Assembly (NCBI GenBank): GCA_959347315.1
Contig: OY365818.1
Coordinates: 3,061,924 to 3,125,923 of the forward strand
DNA length: 64,000 nt
DNA from: Bimastos eiseni
Taxonomy: Eukaryota; Annelida; Clitellata; Crassiclitellata; Lumbricidae
Direction: 5' to 3'
Part shown: piece after piece, positions 1-13,958 of the stretch
How the letters are laid out: the number at the start of each line of letters is the position of its first letter
How positions within the stretch are numbered: position 1 is the first letter of the stretch
The notes under the pieces: model-generated
What the model was told of the DNA's origin: nothing
The model's input: only the letters and a program-made list of their open reading frames with translations
The model's database searches: none
Made by a program: the position numbers and the translations under genes

Positions 1-95
1 TGACATAAAAAGCTGATTCAGTAACTTTTAGTCATGAAGGAAGTTGACGAATAACTATGTCCGTTAAATAAAAAAAATTGGAAAATGCCGTTTGA
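1..95. repeat. Dispersed repeat, left end cut by window
   Basis: The first ~95 bases closely match 12622-12715 (shared words include agctgattca, taacttttag and gacgaataac). It is therefore a repeat present at least twice here. No open frame or terminal repeat can be seen. The rest of 96-960 is AT-rich with no gene signal that I can support. Confidence 0.5.
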
Positions 96-1049
96 GGTTT
101 AGAATATTATATTATCAAATAGACTCAAACTTTAAAGAGGGGCTACATCTATGTTTAAGAGTAATACGTTTACACGGAAATTCACGAGTAACCATTCCTC
201 TTATCTAGATTCATTGGGCTAGCATCCCATGCAGCGCCGTATTTACCACTAGGTCAACAGAGCCCTGTCCTTGGGTGGAGGGTCATTTCAAGGGACTACA
301 CAGTTGGATATATTCAAAAAAGTAAAAGTAAATGATTGAGCCAGTGGCTTGAAGCCACGAGTGGCGCAAGTGCGTACCGAGTGATAACACTAGACTTCAG
401 GTTTGAATGCACATTTGCGTATGTTGTGCACTTGTACTGTTGTAACTTTTAGGCCTACTAGTAGGGAAAAGGGAAGAAATCATTGTGTTATACTGTTATT
501 AAAGTTTAAACTAATTCACTCACTAAGTTAATGCTTTTTATTTATTTTAATTTCTGAATAGAAACCGACTGGTAGTCCTGGTTTCTCTTCCCACTCAAAT
601 GCCAGTTAACACTTGTAGATTTCAATATGCAATTTAATTTCTTGTGATTAGCGGCATAGAAATCTTGGCCTATGGGCATCAGATTGTTAAATCAGCCTCT
701 GATTCCACGCCCCATTCAAGTTCTAAATCCCCGTCTCGAAACGCCCCAGCTGCCATAGTCATACAAACTTCGATTTAACTGACTTAAAACAGAACCGAGC
801 TATTACTCGGCTCAGGATTTTTACGAACTCATAAATTAAGGCATCCTCCAAGTCGCAGAAATTTATATCCACACGCGTACGCCAGGGCTTAAGTGCCTAA
901 GTATATAAATCTAGCGTACAGTTTCGGCAATAAATCATCTGAGGTCTGACGTTTCCAAGTTCCTCCAATCAAATTGAAGACTTCTTGCGTAGCGTATATC
1001 GACAACGCATCGGACAGATTGCGTCGCCTTCCTGAATATCAATATTCGG

Positions 1050-1300
1050 TAATAAATTGCCGGGCTCGATTACCCGATGACGAGAAGTACAGCGTTTCCG
1101 GCCGCCATCTTGGTCCGAAGGAAGAAGAGCGAAACGAGCGTCCGTATAGTAGATTGGATGAAACGCTGACGAGATTCATCAAGATATTGTGTCGGACGGC
1201 ACGCCTAATTAGATCTGCCCGTTCTTACCGTTGTATTTGCCAGCTGAGCTGGAAAGTCCACTTCCGGTTTATCCCGTCATTCAACGGGGCGGAAGTCGTG
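1050..1300 (-). promoter_or_regulatory. Housekeeping-type promoter with possible first exon of a leftward gene
   Basis: CpG density rises sharply over about 960-1600. A YY1-type motif (gccgccatcttgg) lies at 1101-1113, and ETS/GC-box-like sites lie at 1261-1267 (cttccgg) and 1286-1296 (ggggcggaagt). Read on the minus strand the YY1 motif contains ATG GCG GCC, a common arrangement at start codons. It opens a short frame (MAAGNAVLLVI) from 1108 to 1074 followed by GTAATC, a usable splice donor. ETS and GC sites upstream of that ATG fit a minus-strand gene leaving the window to the left. I found no convincing second exon in 1-1050, so the gene is inferred. A plus-strand 111-codon frame at 974-1309 overlaps it and looks incidental. 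Confidence 0.35.
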
Positions 1301-1329
1301 TCAGATTAAATGCGACCGCTCAAGTAGAC

Positions 1330-2238
1330 CGGAGGAATTTTACCTGTCAATATTGACAGACACCGAAAGGAGCGAGCGACGGTAGAGACGAGTAGCTCAA
1401 CATGCAACGAAGGATGAGTAGAGACGGCACGTACTGTAATATCATCAGAACATTTCGGACAATTCGAGCATTCAGCGCCGGATAATGGCGAGCCTCTTCG
1501 GCGCTGTATTCGCCTGCACCACTTCAGAAGAAAGCGAACAAGAAGCAATTTTTCTCCGGCAGAAACCGTTCGCAGAAACATCGCCGTTTTGAAAGAAACG
1601 TCTGCAGAAAAGCCTTCATGATTCGCGGAGTATTACAGTTTCCTGTCGTAAAGTAAGAAGGTCGACGATAAATGCTGCGGCAGACGTGGGATGTTCTTAA
1701 ACACTACAACTACTATCCGTCATTTATTACCAAGGCCTAAGCGTAACAATTCGTCGCGGATATAGCAAGCACTCCGACATTCTGAGCAAGAGGGTCATTA
1801 ACTGTTCTAGCAGCATTCGTTGTTTTATCCAGAAGGTCAGAAAAGCAGGGCCTAAAATAGTGTCTTTCCTTTTACAATGTGTCCACTTCACTTGACTGAA
1901 GTGTGCAGTATATCATATGCCTAGTATGAACTTTGAGCTTCGAACAAGTCAACTACACACGATAATATTCAAATACCAGAAATTTTACTTGCCAATTCAA
2001 GTAAGCTCACATTGATTTTGAAAGTCAGAAGAATAGCACGCAGTTGACATTTCTAAGTATTTGAAACAGTGAAGAAAGTGTGGGGAAAGAGTAAGCGCAG
2101 CAATGGGCTTCAACCTAAATCGGGTAAGTAGGTCACTGTCCATCCTCTGGCAGTGCCAGTCCAAAGCCTGGATAAAGGAAAGCGAGGCCAATCAAACTTT
2201 GCTCCAAAGATTCTACGCAAGTTAGCACTGACGAACCA
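1330..2238. other. No gene seen
   Basis: CpG content stays raised to about 1600 and then falls. No splice-consistent coding exon can be supported on either strand. Around 2140-2190 there is a partial copy of the dispersed element whose core is the tail of the word gccagtcc..agcctggataaagg, described at 49226-50290. Confidence 0.5.
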
Positions 2239-2380
2239 AGGCGGCGATCTCGTTTGACAGGTGGGGGGAGGGCACCTAACGACAGGGGTAGGAAATGTGG
2301 GGGACACATGTATAACGTGTCCCCTGTCTAAAAAAGGTGGAGGGACTTGTCCCCTCAAACCCCCGGGATCGCCGCCCCTG
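2239..2380. mobile_element. Palindromic ~140-bp MITE-like element, family 1, copy 1
   Basis: The ends are near-inverted repeats (ggcggcgatct at the left, gatcgccgcccctg at the right), with a second inner inverted pair (gggggacacatg / cgtgtcccc). The element has no coding capacity. Related copies are at 4482-4610, 16861-16990, 33590-33732 and 54742-54880. This copy lies just outside the 3' edge of bestrophin segment A, as copy 3 does for segment B but in the opposite orientation. Confidence 0.8.
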
Positions 2381-3513
2381 CTGACGAATAATTATTGCGC
2401 AGGGTGCATCACCATTTGCAATAGCCGTAATCATTAATTTAAGTAATATCACAGCCACGAATAATCGAGCCATTTATGGTCGAGAGGTTGTATCCATTCA
2501 CTTAAATGCAAAAAATGGAACCTGGTGAGACATGAAGCTAAGAAGCCTTCAGTGAGAAATGTTGAAGGACTATATTAACGAATTCATTCTATTAAAGGCA
2601 GTCTAGTGGCTAATGCAATGCAATATATAATCGAGCATTCATATAGCGCCGCTTCCATATACCTACTCAGAGAAGCTCCCTGCGCTGGGCTAAATTATGC
2701 TAAATGTTATTTCATACGAAAAAACTAATATCAATTAGCAAAACAGTTAACTTTCTAGACTGTCAATGGAGAGGTCGGGGTTCAATTCCCCTCCAAAACA
2801 GAGTTGTTTCCAGTCATTCTGTCCCTCAAGCACCGCCAGATTACCAAGCAACAACGAGTACATTGACCGTACACTATCGGTTCAACTATCGTGAATTGCT
2901 GGCCATTCACCATCATTTTTCGCCTCTAAAACAATTAAGGGACCAACATATCATACCCATAGAACTGCTCATTACTATTTGTCAACTGTTGGTCCATTTA
3001 TTATAATAACCAAGACACGAAAAAATACCAAACTCTCTTTAAGAATGCAACTGATACAAAACAAAGAATCTAAAACATATTCTTACTATACAATCAATAA
3101 AAACCTTAGTACTACTTAATGCTATTTAACAGTCCATATAGCTCCTGTAATGTCTGTAATGTTGCTGTTGTTTGGGAATCCTACTTCTTTACAAAAGAGG
3201 AACAAAGATATCAGAAAGTGTCATTATACAAGGTTGAATGTCACGATAAACTGTCGTTAGGACATTCATGACAAGAATAAACAGTCAATAAACGCCACCT
3301 TAACAAACCACTTAACTTCTAAAACAGAGAAAACTTTTAAAGCTCAAGTGAAGTCTGAACCAAATTCCTGATAGTTTCAGACCCATGCTACTTAGAGTTC
3401 ATCATTTTCCAATGAACTATACAATCATTCAATTCACTTAGAGTGGGTAGAGGCACTGCAACAAACATTCTAAGCGTGCACCCCTGGCCGCAACACAAGT
3501 GATAGAACTGCTT

Positions 3514-6500
3514 CTACTTCCGAAGTTCCCTAAGTTCCTCATAGATCTTGGTCATCAAATTGCTTTCCTGTTGAGTGAGGAGCGTACTATCGGAAGTAGT
3601 ATTCTGCTGTGTTTCAGTCTTAGCCGAAGTACTGGGTCGTTGTTCAGCCGAAGTACTGGGTCGTTGTTCAGCCGAAGTACTTGGCTGTTGTTCAGCCGAA
3701 GTACTTGACCGTTGTTCAACCGAAGTACTTGGCTGTTGTTCAGCTGAAATTCTTGGCCGTTGTTCAGTCGAAATACTTGGCCGTTGTTCAACCAAAGTAC
3801 TTGGCCGTTGTTCATCAGAACTACTTGGCCGTTGTTCCGCCAAAGTACTTGGCTGTTGTTCAGCTGAAATACTTGGTCGTTGTTCAGCCAAAGTACTTGG
3901 CCGTTGTTCAACCAAAGTACTTGGCTGTTGTTCAGCTGAAATTCTTGGCCGTTGTTCAGCCGAAATACTTGGCCGTTGTTCATCCGAAGTACTTGGCCGT
4001 TGTTCAGCCAAAGTACTTGGTCGTTGTTCATCCGAAGTACTTGGCCGTTGTTCATCCGAAGTACTTGGCCGTTGTTCAGCTGAAGTACCGGGCTGCTGTT
4101 CAGCTGAAGTACTTGGCCGTTGTTCAGCCGAAGTACTTGGCCGTTGTTCAGCTGAAGTACCGGGCTGCTGTTCAGCTGAAGTACTTGGCCGTTGTTCAGC
4201 TGAAGTACCTGGCTGCTGTTCAGCTGAAGAACTTGGCTGTTCTCCACCTGATGTACTTGGCTGTTGTCCAGCTGATGTACTTGGCTTAGCTTCCACTGGT
4301 CGCTGCCCAGCTGCTGTATCTGACTGCTGCTCATCCTGGTCTGCAGGCCTGACAGCTGCATCCAGGTCCTTCATAGTTGATGACACTGCATGGGCTACCA
4401 CGCTTTCTGTGAAACAGCATGTATGCAACCTTAGTAAATGCGATCAATATTGGTTATATTACATGAGAGTCATCTCATTTGACATGTGGGGGACGCCCAC
4501 CCGGGCAGTCATGAGAGGAGTAAGAAATGTAGGGGGAACGTATCACGTGTCCCCTATCTGTGAAAGGTGAGGGGGACTTGTCCGCTCGACCCCGGGATCG
4601 CCGCTTCTGAGAAGAGCCTATAAATAGAGTTACCTAGATTGAAATATTCATTCATTCATTAAATCGATCTATATGGCATCCTTCAAGGCTACTAATCGGG
4701 AGAACTTCTGACGCCAGCATTATGCATATATAATTTAATAATTATAATAAGGCTTTTGTATGATTCAGGTGTTGAATCCGTGCTAGAACAATATTATTGC
4801 ATTTTAGCCTTGAATGCCTTGAAACGACCTCTTAAAAACTGTGATGGAGTTCGCTGAGACACTACTATCATCAAACAATTCTACACAAGTCCACAACTCT
4901 ACAAGTGTTCCTATCCAAACCCTAATTCCAGTGCCCTTTCTAAACCCATATTAATCATCTCCTAAGGGGCCGTCCACATATTACGTACGCAGCGAGGGGA
5001 GGTGGTTTCAAAATTTGGGTATTTTGCGTCCAGAAATTACGGGACTGGTCCCGAAAATATGTACCTATACGCAAATATAATTGTCTAATTACGACGTCCA
5101 CAGTACAGAATATAAAAATCACCTAATCACAGACTATATTCCTGCTTAATCAATTTTATGTAGCATTAAAACTCTTTCAAATGCAAGTGTTGCAAGTGTT
5201 TTATTTCTTCATAACAGTTAACAAATTTAGGCTGTTAAATATGATGCTTAAAAAAACTAAATAGCCAGTGGTAAAATCAATGTCTTATAGATGTTTTTAG
5301 CTATTTAACCTTTGCAATTGTGGGGGTAGAGCTCAAATGTACGTACGCACGGGGGGAGGGGTCCACGAAATGTATGCGGTGCAACAGAGGAAAGGGGGTC
5401 CGAAAATCCCATGTTGTGCGTACATAATATATGGATGGGCCCTATATTCTCGGCTGTCTCAGGCCAAGCTTGTATTCTATTTGCTAGTATTCCTTTCAGG
5501 AATTTTTACGCATGGGTGAGGAGGCTGATCTTGGTATGCTGTTACATTTGGCCTATTTTAAGTATTATCGTTATTATAATTATCATTATTATTATTTAAC
5601 AGAGGTAGAAATAATCTTTCAGGCTCTCTGAACATTATTATTATTTCTATTATTTAATTTTCCCTGAGGTACTTCATTCCCCATGGACTTATAGATCTTC
5701 AATATAGAGATTTAATTGTCCAGCGGGTCAGGCTTCGTCTTCATAGGTTAATCTTAAAGGGAAAGTGTACCCATGAAAGCGACCAGGTTGTTGCGTTGGA
5801 TGCAAACAGAAAGGAGCTGAAAAAGACAGGCCGTCTCATTATTATTTTTATTATCACTATTATTGTTATTATTATCATTTTAATTATTATTTTAATTATT
5901 ACTATTATTATTGTGATTATCATTATTATTAAAATTATTGGAAATGAGGCAATTGGAAATTATTAATATTATTATTATTATTATTATTATTAAAGCCATT
6001 TATTAGATGACATTATCTTATTGGAAATGAAACAATTGGAAATGAGACAATTGGAAATGAGGTAATTGGAAATGAGGCAATTGGAAACGAGGCAATTGGA
6101 AACGAGGCAATTGAAAATGAGGCAATTGAATATCAGGGAATTGGAAATGGGGCAATTGGATATGAGGTACTTGGAAATGAAGCAATTGAAAATGAGGCAA
6201 TTGGGAGTGATGCAATTGCTCAATATTCCCGCTAAGCAGTAATCGTCTCACGGTAGGTACAATATTCAGAAAATTTGACATAATAATCTTTAAGAACATT
6301 TCAAAGTTAACTTTCTGAGAACCAACCTCTGCTTTCATTAACTTCCGTCAGGGTCGATTTTCTCTTGAGTCGACGACGAGACTTCGTTCTGCGAATGACG
6401 TGTGAGCTAAAACAAAATAGAAATTCAAACAAATATGAAACGAAAGCATTCTGCGAAAACACTTTCTTTGACAGTGTTAAGTGAAGCTATTTGTTCACTA

Positions 6501-9500
6501 ACCGTTTATTAGTTTTGTTTCAAACGCGTGTGGCACGGTGGCCGATTGGTTAGAGCGGTCGACCCGTAACATTCAGTGTGCGCTGAGTGAGCGGGTTCGA
6601 TCCCCCTCCGGGGAGTCACTGTGTAGGGACCCTGAGTAAGTCCTTCGCGCACAATTGCTTTGCAGTACAACTGCAATTGCGCCGTCGAGACGGGTGCACT
6701 TTTGAGCAAAAGATGTTGGAAGAAGGCCGATATCAAATTTCAAGAATTTCAATTTCAAAACCCAGCTTGCTTTTAAATCACTGTCGACAAACTGAATTTC
6801 ACAATTCAACGACCCGCAATTGTTACGTGTCTGCAAACATGTCCGAAATGTCTGGGATAGCCAAGACTGTGTTCAGGAGAGCTGTACAAGTATGTAATAC
6901 CCAAGCAGGATGATCATGAACTACGTTACTTCCTCCACTGTGAGCCAATTTGGTGTTCAGACTATTATTTTTTTAATATTTTATTCTGAAATTTGTTATT
7001 GCCCTTCTTCCAACATTTCTTGCTCAGAAGTGCAACTGTACTACAGAGCAATTGTGCACGAAGGACTTCTTGCTCAAGGTCCCTGCACAGTGAAGCCTCG
7101 GACCAGGGTCGAGCCCGCTCACTCAGCGCACACTGAGTGCTACGGGCCGACCGCTCTAACCAATCGGCCACCGTGCCACACACGGTTATATTCTGAAACG
7201 CACGAGGATGCCAGCAGGTTGTGGAGAAGTTGGCATTCAGATCACAGAATATTAACTTTTCGAATGCACCCAGAAATCCTACTATCAAATGCTTTCTCAT
7301 AATCCACGCAGCATATATATATATATGTATATATATGTATATATATATATTATACACCTTGACCATTATGACAGTGAGATCTATGGGTGAGGATGCTAAT
7401 GGTTCGTTGATATTCACATGCTGTTGCATTTGGGCATATTTCCCTGGAAAAACTGAACCCATTCCGGTAGTTGCAGTTTAACGACACTGTGTGGTAACAA
7501 TCATAACATAGACCATCAACGTCGCCCTCCTCCTTTATCCAGGCCTCGGACTGGCACTGACAGAGTGCGACCAGCGGAGGAGCTTGAAACCATTCCTGAA
7601 TGTACAACTGCTTTTATATATCCCAACTTGTGAACATATAGACTTGACGTACCCACCGAATCATAATTACCAACTTAACGTTCAAGACACAGTGAGAATG
7701 TTTCCCATGGCAGTAAAAAACGTTCTTGGAAAGAAGTTTAATTGTTAAGTTTGGATTAGACCATCAGCAAACAATCGATTAAAAGACGAACCTCATAACC
7801 ACAGTGCTGGACGTATTTACCAGGGAAACATAAGATGCATCGTTTGGAACAAATGCCTGCTTGTCAGCTGGAACTCTACAAACACACAACAGACAATAAA
7901 ATTAACAGCAATGTATTCTGTGAGAGACATTGTATAAGTTGACAATTATCATCGTATTTCAATAGATTATCAAGGTAAAATTTGCAATGGTTATTACAAC
8001 TACTGCAACTACTGCTTTGTGGAGCGCGGTGGCCGATTGGTTAGAGCGATCGACCCGTAACGCTCAGTGTTCGCTGAGTGAGCGGGTAGACCCTCGTCGG
8101 GGGAGTCACTGTGTAGAGACCTTGAACAAGTCCTTCGCGCACAGTTGCTCTGCATTACAACTGCGGTTGCGCCGTTGAGACGTGTGTGCGCATCTAAGGA
8201 ACTTCTCTTCAAATGGCGCCATACAAAATTTACGAACAAGAGGACCATCGTTCTTGTAAATTAGACCAAGTGCGTAGTAAGTGGGCTATTTCTTTTATTG
8301 CATAAAGATAGCTGAAGTGACTGTCTTACTCCATGCCAGTTGTAGAACCAAGGAAGACGCTTTTCCTGTAGGGGGCAGCAGCCGCCGTGTACGGTATGTC
8401 AAAGTCGACGAGGTCCCAGTACTGGTCCTTCAAGATGTCTGGAGCATTCATAAACATCTCATCGACGACCATGTAGGATTCCTAACGCAGAATACAGTGC
8501 GCGTCAGATTGAACGTCATCAACTTAAGAAAGGCACTTAGATAACAAGGTGCAAGTAAAGCAACTCTCCCCAATCTTTTTGGCCGTGGAACACTTTCATC
8601 TAAAATGTTTTGGAGGAACCCGGAATAAAACTAAACGTATTCTGTTGTTGGTACAAACGCTTGAAAATGGAAACAATTTTAGGCTTAGACCTAGATTAGA
8701 TTAAAAAGAAGACAAATATCGATGACAATGACATAACGTATATTATTATTCTCTTTCATATAAAGTTATAGACAGATTCTATGCAAAAATCATCCTATGA
8801 AAAATTCTTATAATCTATTTAAAATTGTTTGAAACTTATTGTACACACTGAAAGTTCTCCGAGGAACCATTGTCTTCACCTCACGAAACCCTAGGGTTCC
8901 GCGGAACATAGTTTAGATACGGTAAACGAAAATTGTGAAGAAGGAATAATTAGGCCTACAACGATTTCAGTCTGTGTAAGTTATTTGAAAATTGAAATAC
9001 TGTTGCATACATGCAAGTATCTGTCAACCAGGAGATTAATTTCGAAGTCATCATCATCGTCACCGAATGGACTAAGTCCGCACTCAGCCACCTGAAATAT
9101 TAGCAAACGTAATCACAATCGTAATCACAAACTCAACATTTGTACAGTAGTCATAATCTTCAAACTTCGAAAGCGCCACTCTAAAGCTATGTGCAAAGCA
9201 CTAGCTTATTCACGAGCGCTGAGTTAAATCAAATGGGTTGTCAAATGTGTTGGTGGTTATCCTCTATTCAGATTAATTTTCGGTGACCTTGCGTGCCTTA
9301 CAGATGAAAAATAATAATAATGATATTAAAAATATAATAAACCTACTTACATAGTGGTGCAAGACATAAATGTTGTAACATAAATTAAATCTTGTAAAGC
9401 GTATTTTCCACAACAACAAAACTAGCCGCTTCCAGAAAATGTTTCCTTGTTGATAAATTATAAATTTTTTCCGTTTACAAAACCTGGTCGAAAAATACCA

Positions 9501-11478
9501 ATATCCTTAAATGCTAGTAAGCAATTATAAAGCACTGATTCAGAGTGTCTGAATCTCTTAAATACGTACCTTCAACCAACCCATGTAAAAAACAAACTGA
9601 AGGATGGTGAAGAACGGGAAGTGTTTCTCGGCAGGAGCTCCCACATCCAACTGATACCTTCCCAGCAGGCAGCAAAGGCTGAATATGTATACAGCCAGTG
9701 AAACGACCTACAGAGTAATTACATACGTAACATCAGGACTTGAATAATCAAATTTGAACGGGGAAGGGTGAGTTGAAAAATTTTCCCGTGTACACACCAG
9801 AATTTTTTTAACCTGTAACCGGTATACGGACTAAAATTAATTTTAGAGGGTAACTGGCTTTTCGGTCCACAAAGTTGATTTTTAGCTGTGTTAAGGTATA
9901 GGCCTATTAAGCCACTGGAAGCTAATCTGGGGAGGTTTGCTTGACCCCAGGGTAATTTTTGAGAATTAAGTGGCGGGATTGAAAAATGAATTGGGGTTGA
10001 ATCCTCTCTACCCTCCCCTGACAATTCAATCACTGCGTAACATGAATGCAAAATCGACCATATCATCTGAGTAATAACAATAACACAATCGAGTGCAATG
10101 TGATATAACTATAATAATTATCTTTAGACAAGAGAATTTACTCAGGTCTACAGAACTTAATCAGTGATCACAACAGACTTTTAGACATGGTCTTAATTTT
10201 CATTGTTATCGCATTCAGCTCGGAAATGCGCACAAAAGCGTGAACCAATTATAAAATGTTGCAGACAATTGTATGCACACACCATCTCCAGTAAATTAGG
10301 GGAACATTGGTGGTGAGCTTTCTCCATGCCAAACACCCCCATATTGGTACACGCCACTAACTGTGAGAGTAAATAAATAGAGACTTAAACTCCACATACC
10401 TGCGTATAACCCAGAGGAATTGAGACCCAGTCAAACATGAACAGGCCACCACAACCTCCGCGAAAGTCATTGATTTCCTAAAGCAATCGACAGAAACGAT
10501 TGCAACAAGAGAAACGCCTCTTAGAATTTAGAACATGACTCTAAATTGGCTTGTCTAACCTATAAAAACCTCACAACAAGCCTTTTTTTAAGCCTGAACT
10601 CTGCCACTGTTCGTATTCTGACAGCGCCAGTCCCAAGCCTGGAGAAAGAAGGAGAGCAACACCAAATCATCTTCGTTAAGGAACGATGTCGTTAAAAAAA
10701 TCAATAACAACCTGTTTTGAGCCCTGTCTTCCGTCTCGCACGCTATCCCGCGGAGTTGAGATGAGAAGAGAGAGCGGGATGCTCACTGCTCATGGAGCAT
10801 CATATCACGGATCGAAATACCCTATATTCCTTTGATATATGTAGGCCTTGGTAAGAAAATGTTGCTCTAGCCATGTAGTTGGGATGTCGTAGATTGCGAA
10901 TTCCACGTGTTTTTTAGCTATAATTTGAGAGAGAGTTTAAGCATCCATCAGTATGTAGTGCTAGCTACCTAATAATATCATAGCCCCCACACAAAAATCG
11001 CCAACTAATAACTAGGCAATTTCGATCCAACGTTAACAGATTAGTGTAACAGTGAATTAATCCGCCAAAGATTAGTCTGGGTTGAATATAAAGTTGATAC
11101 ATTGCGTTCACTTCCAGAATAGTCATAGACCGACAAAGCAAATGACACAAGTCGGAAAAACCAGCGAGGGTCCTTTTACAATCAGTCAGTCAGTCAGTCA
11201 GTCAATCAATCAATCAATCAATCAAACAATCATATACCGCTATGAGCTTCTGTACGGCAATATCGCTCTTTATCTTTCCTTCCTTTCTCGCATTTGCGAC
11301 GATAGACGTCGCCCAAACGAACGGAACGAAGTATTTGTTGTTGTTAGTTTTTACGGTCTCCAAACTCTGCTGTTCATTTGCCAGAAGAAACCCTAAAACA
11401 GTCAAAATAATTAATGCAGCTCTCTGAGAGCTTACCAAGTGCAGCAACCCAATAAAACAGTAGTAGGGGAAGTAGATG

Positions 11479-11534
<56 letters not shown>

Positions 11535-13348
11535 CTATTAGGGGAAGTAGTAGCAGGATTACTTTTGTTATTAGTTTTATTATAACTATAATAATTATAA
11601 CTAGTATTAATATTATTATTATGAGAACTGGCAATGGATCAATACTAGACAATAGTTTGTGGACAACTGGCAATGATAACAGGCAGAACGAGAGAAGTAT
11701 TTTGGTTGGTCAGCAAACGACTGCCATGCACTGAAATACGTTCCTGTGACAACTGTTATTATTATTTTTAAAGACCTTAGTATCGGAAAAAGATGTATAT
11801 GCTACGGGCAATGTTTCAAACTAGGGAATTTGTAAAATGCCTAGGCAATTTGTAAAATCCTAATTCTACACTAACCCTAGCCCTGCATAACCCTACACTA
11901 ACCCTAACCCAAACCCTTAAAAGAGAAATGACTTGACTTGACTTGACCTTATCTCAAATCCTAACCGTATATGTGTGATTTTACATATTGCCTGAAATCT
12001 GAGAAATCTGGCATTTCAAAAATCCCTGTTTGACACGGTGTATAACGTATAGAACTGCAGTTTTATCTCTGACGTTTAACGAGCACCTGCTTCTGTCATG
12101 TGAGTCATCGTGGGAAACCGTCTCTTGATCGGTGGACTGATCGACGACATCGACATGACGAACCCCAGGTAGATGTATCGCATGATCGTTCTTCTCATCA
12201 GCCTGGCTCGTTCGTCGTTAGACTGTATGTAGGTCGATACGTAAATGGCCAATCGGTTGGGCCAGGGTATGGTGACGAACTGCTCCCAGAAGCGGTTGAT
12301 CACGCGCTGCACGTAGAAGCCAAGCACAAACGCAATGGGAATCTGATTGCTGTACTTGTCGCAGTACACGGCGATTGCCTCAAATGTCCTGCAATTTAAT
12401 CAACGGAATTGATTGATCAGTTGTAGTTTCACTCTATTAATCAATCACTCACAGTTCCCAACCACCGACCAGCAGACCACCCAGTCAGACAAATCCTCAA
12501 TTCTGTGGCATGATTTCAAATGTAGGCCTCGAGACAAGTACCCATTATGAAACAGGACTGGAGATTCCCCATGTAACGTTGTGTCACTATTGCGATAATC
12601 GGGAGCAAGAATTTGCACATTTTTTTAGACATAACAAGCTGATTCATTAACTTTTAGTTGTGAAGATTAATTGACGAATAACAGTGTCAGCAAATTAAAA
12701 AATGCTGTTGTATGAAATAATTGTTCACAACCAAAACTGGTTTGTTGTTGCGCACAAGTGAGATACTACACATTACCAGACACAAACTCGTACTGTACAC
12801 ACTTACATACACACACGTACAAGCATACATACATATAATTATTCAAATTGCAAAAATAACCTATGTTTCAATCAATCAATCAAATAATCAATCCTAAAAA
12901 AACTGGATCATTGTGAGAAGCATTACTCAGTCACATATATCAGTCAGCGATGACAAGATTCTCACCTCTTACTCCAGTCATTCATGAGGAAGTGATACGA
13001 GATGCTTATGGTGGCATAAAGACCCAAGAAAATGGCCAGCTCAAACCACAGCAGCTTATAAACGCTGCCCTCCCATCTGCAACAACAAAAGCATTAAGCA
13101 TAGAGCAATTCAACATTATTCATCCCTTCCTTACAGAAATGGACCATCATCATATTTCCAGTGCTCAACCATAAATTTATCCTTTCTTTATAAGGCTCTG
13201 TAACACATTGTCTCTCCAGGCTCTCGTGATTATCTTGAGCAATCTTGCCTCCCTTCTATTTAACCAGTATGGACTTTTACTGGCCTATTATGATGATGAT
13301 GGTGATGATGATGAAGGAATAATGATGATGATGATGATCACGATGATG

Positions 13349-13426
<78 letters not shown>

Positions 13427-13924
13427 TAATAATAATAATAAAATAATAATCATAATAAAATAATAATCATAATAATAATAATAAAATAATAATAATAAGA
13501 AAATAATAATAATAATAACAATAATAATAACAATAATAACAATAATAATAATAATAACAATAATAATAATAACAATAATAACAATAATAATAACAATACT
13601 AACAATAATAATAATAACAATAATAATAATAATATAAAAAAATAAAATAATAATAATAATAATAACAATAATAACAATAATAATAATAATATAAAAAAAT
13701 AATTATTATTATTATTATTATTAGTATAATAATAATGACACAAACTGGGGAGCAGAAGGAGATGACTTTCCTCTAACAGCGCATCTCGATGACTTCTCAA
13801 CGCTACAACGCAGTTGCTTTCAAGGGAACTTTCGCTGCTCAGGAGTCCAACGAGCAGGGCTACTCCGGACGACAAAACCACTAATTTACACTGAAGACTC
13901 TGATGAAATATTATGATAATAATG

Positions 13925-13958
<34 letters not shown>

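Noticed and set aside
974..1309. 111-codon plus-strand frame
   Set aside because: No recognisable domain, no clear splice context, and it overlaps promoter motifs. CpG-rich DNA has fewer stops by chance.
3575..4570. Plus-strand 331-codon frame (and 202- and 268-codon frames in other phases) across the 24-bp array
   Set aside because: The 24-bp unit has no stop in several frames. The minus-strand frame is supported by an acceptor, phase agreement and the homologous exon in copy B; the others are shadows.
8319..8333. In-frame TAA directly after FLGSTTGME (and the same in B), suggesting tail-less bestrophins
   Set aside because: The TAA is part of a strong splice donor (GGA|GTAAGA) in both copies. 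Two further exons and the last exon follow in perfect phase.
11880..11930. Telomere-like ccctaaccc run
   Set aside because: Only a few irregular units, inside an intron; not a telomere or clear interstitial array.
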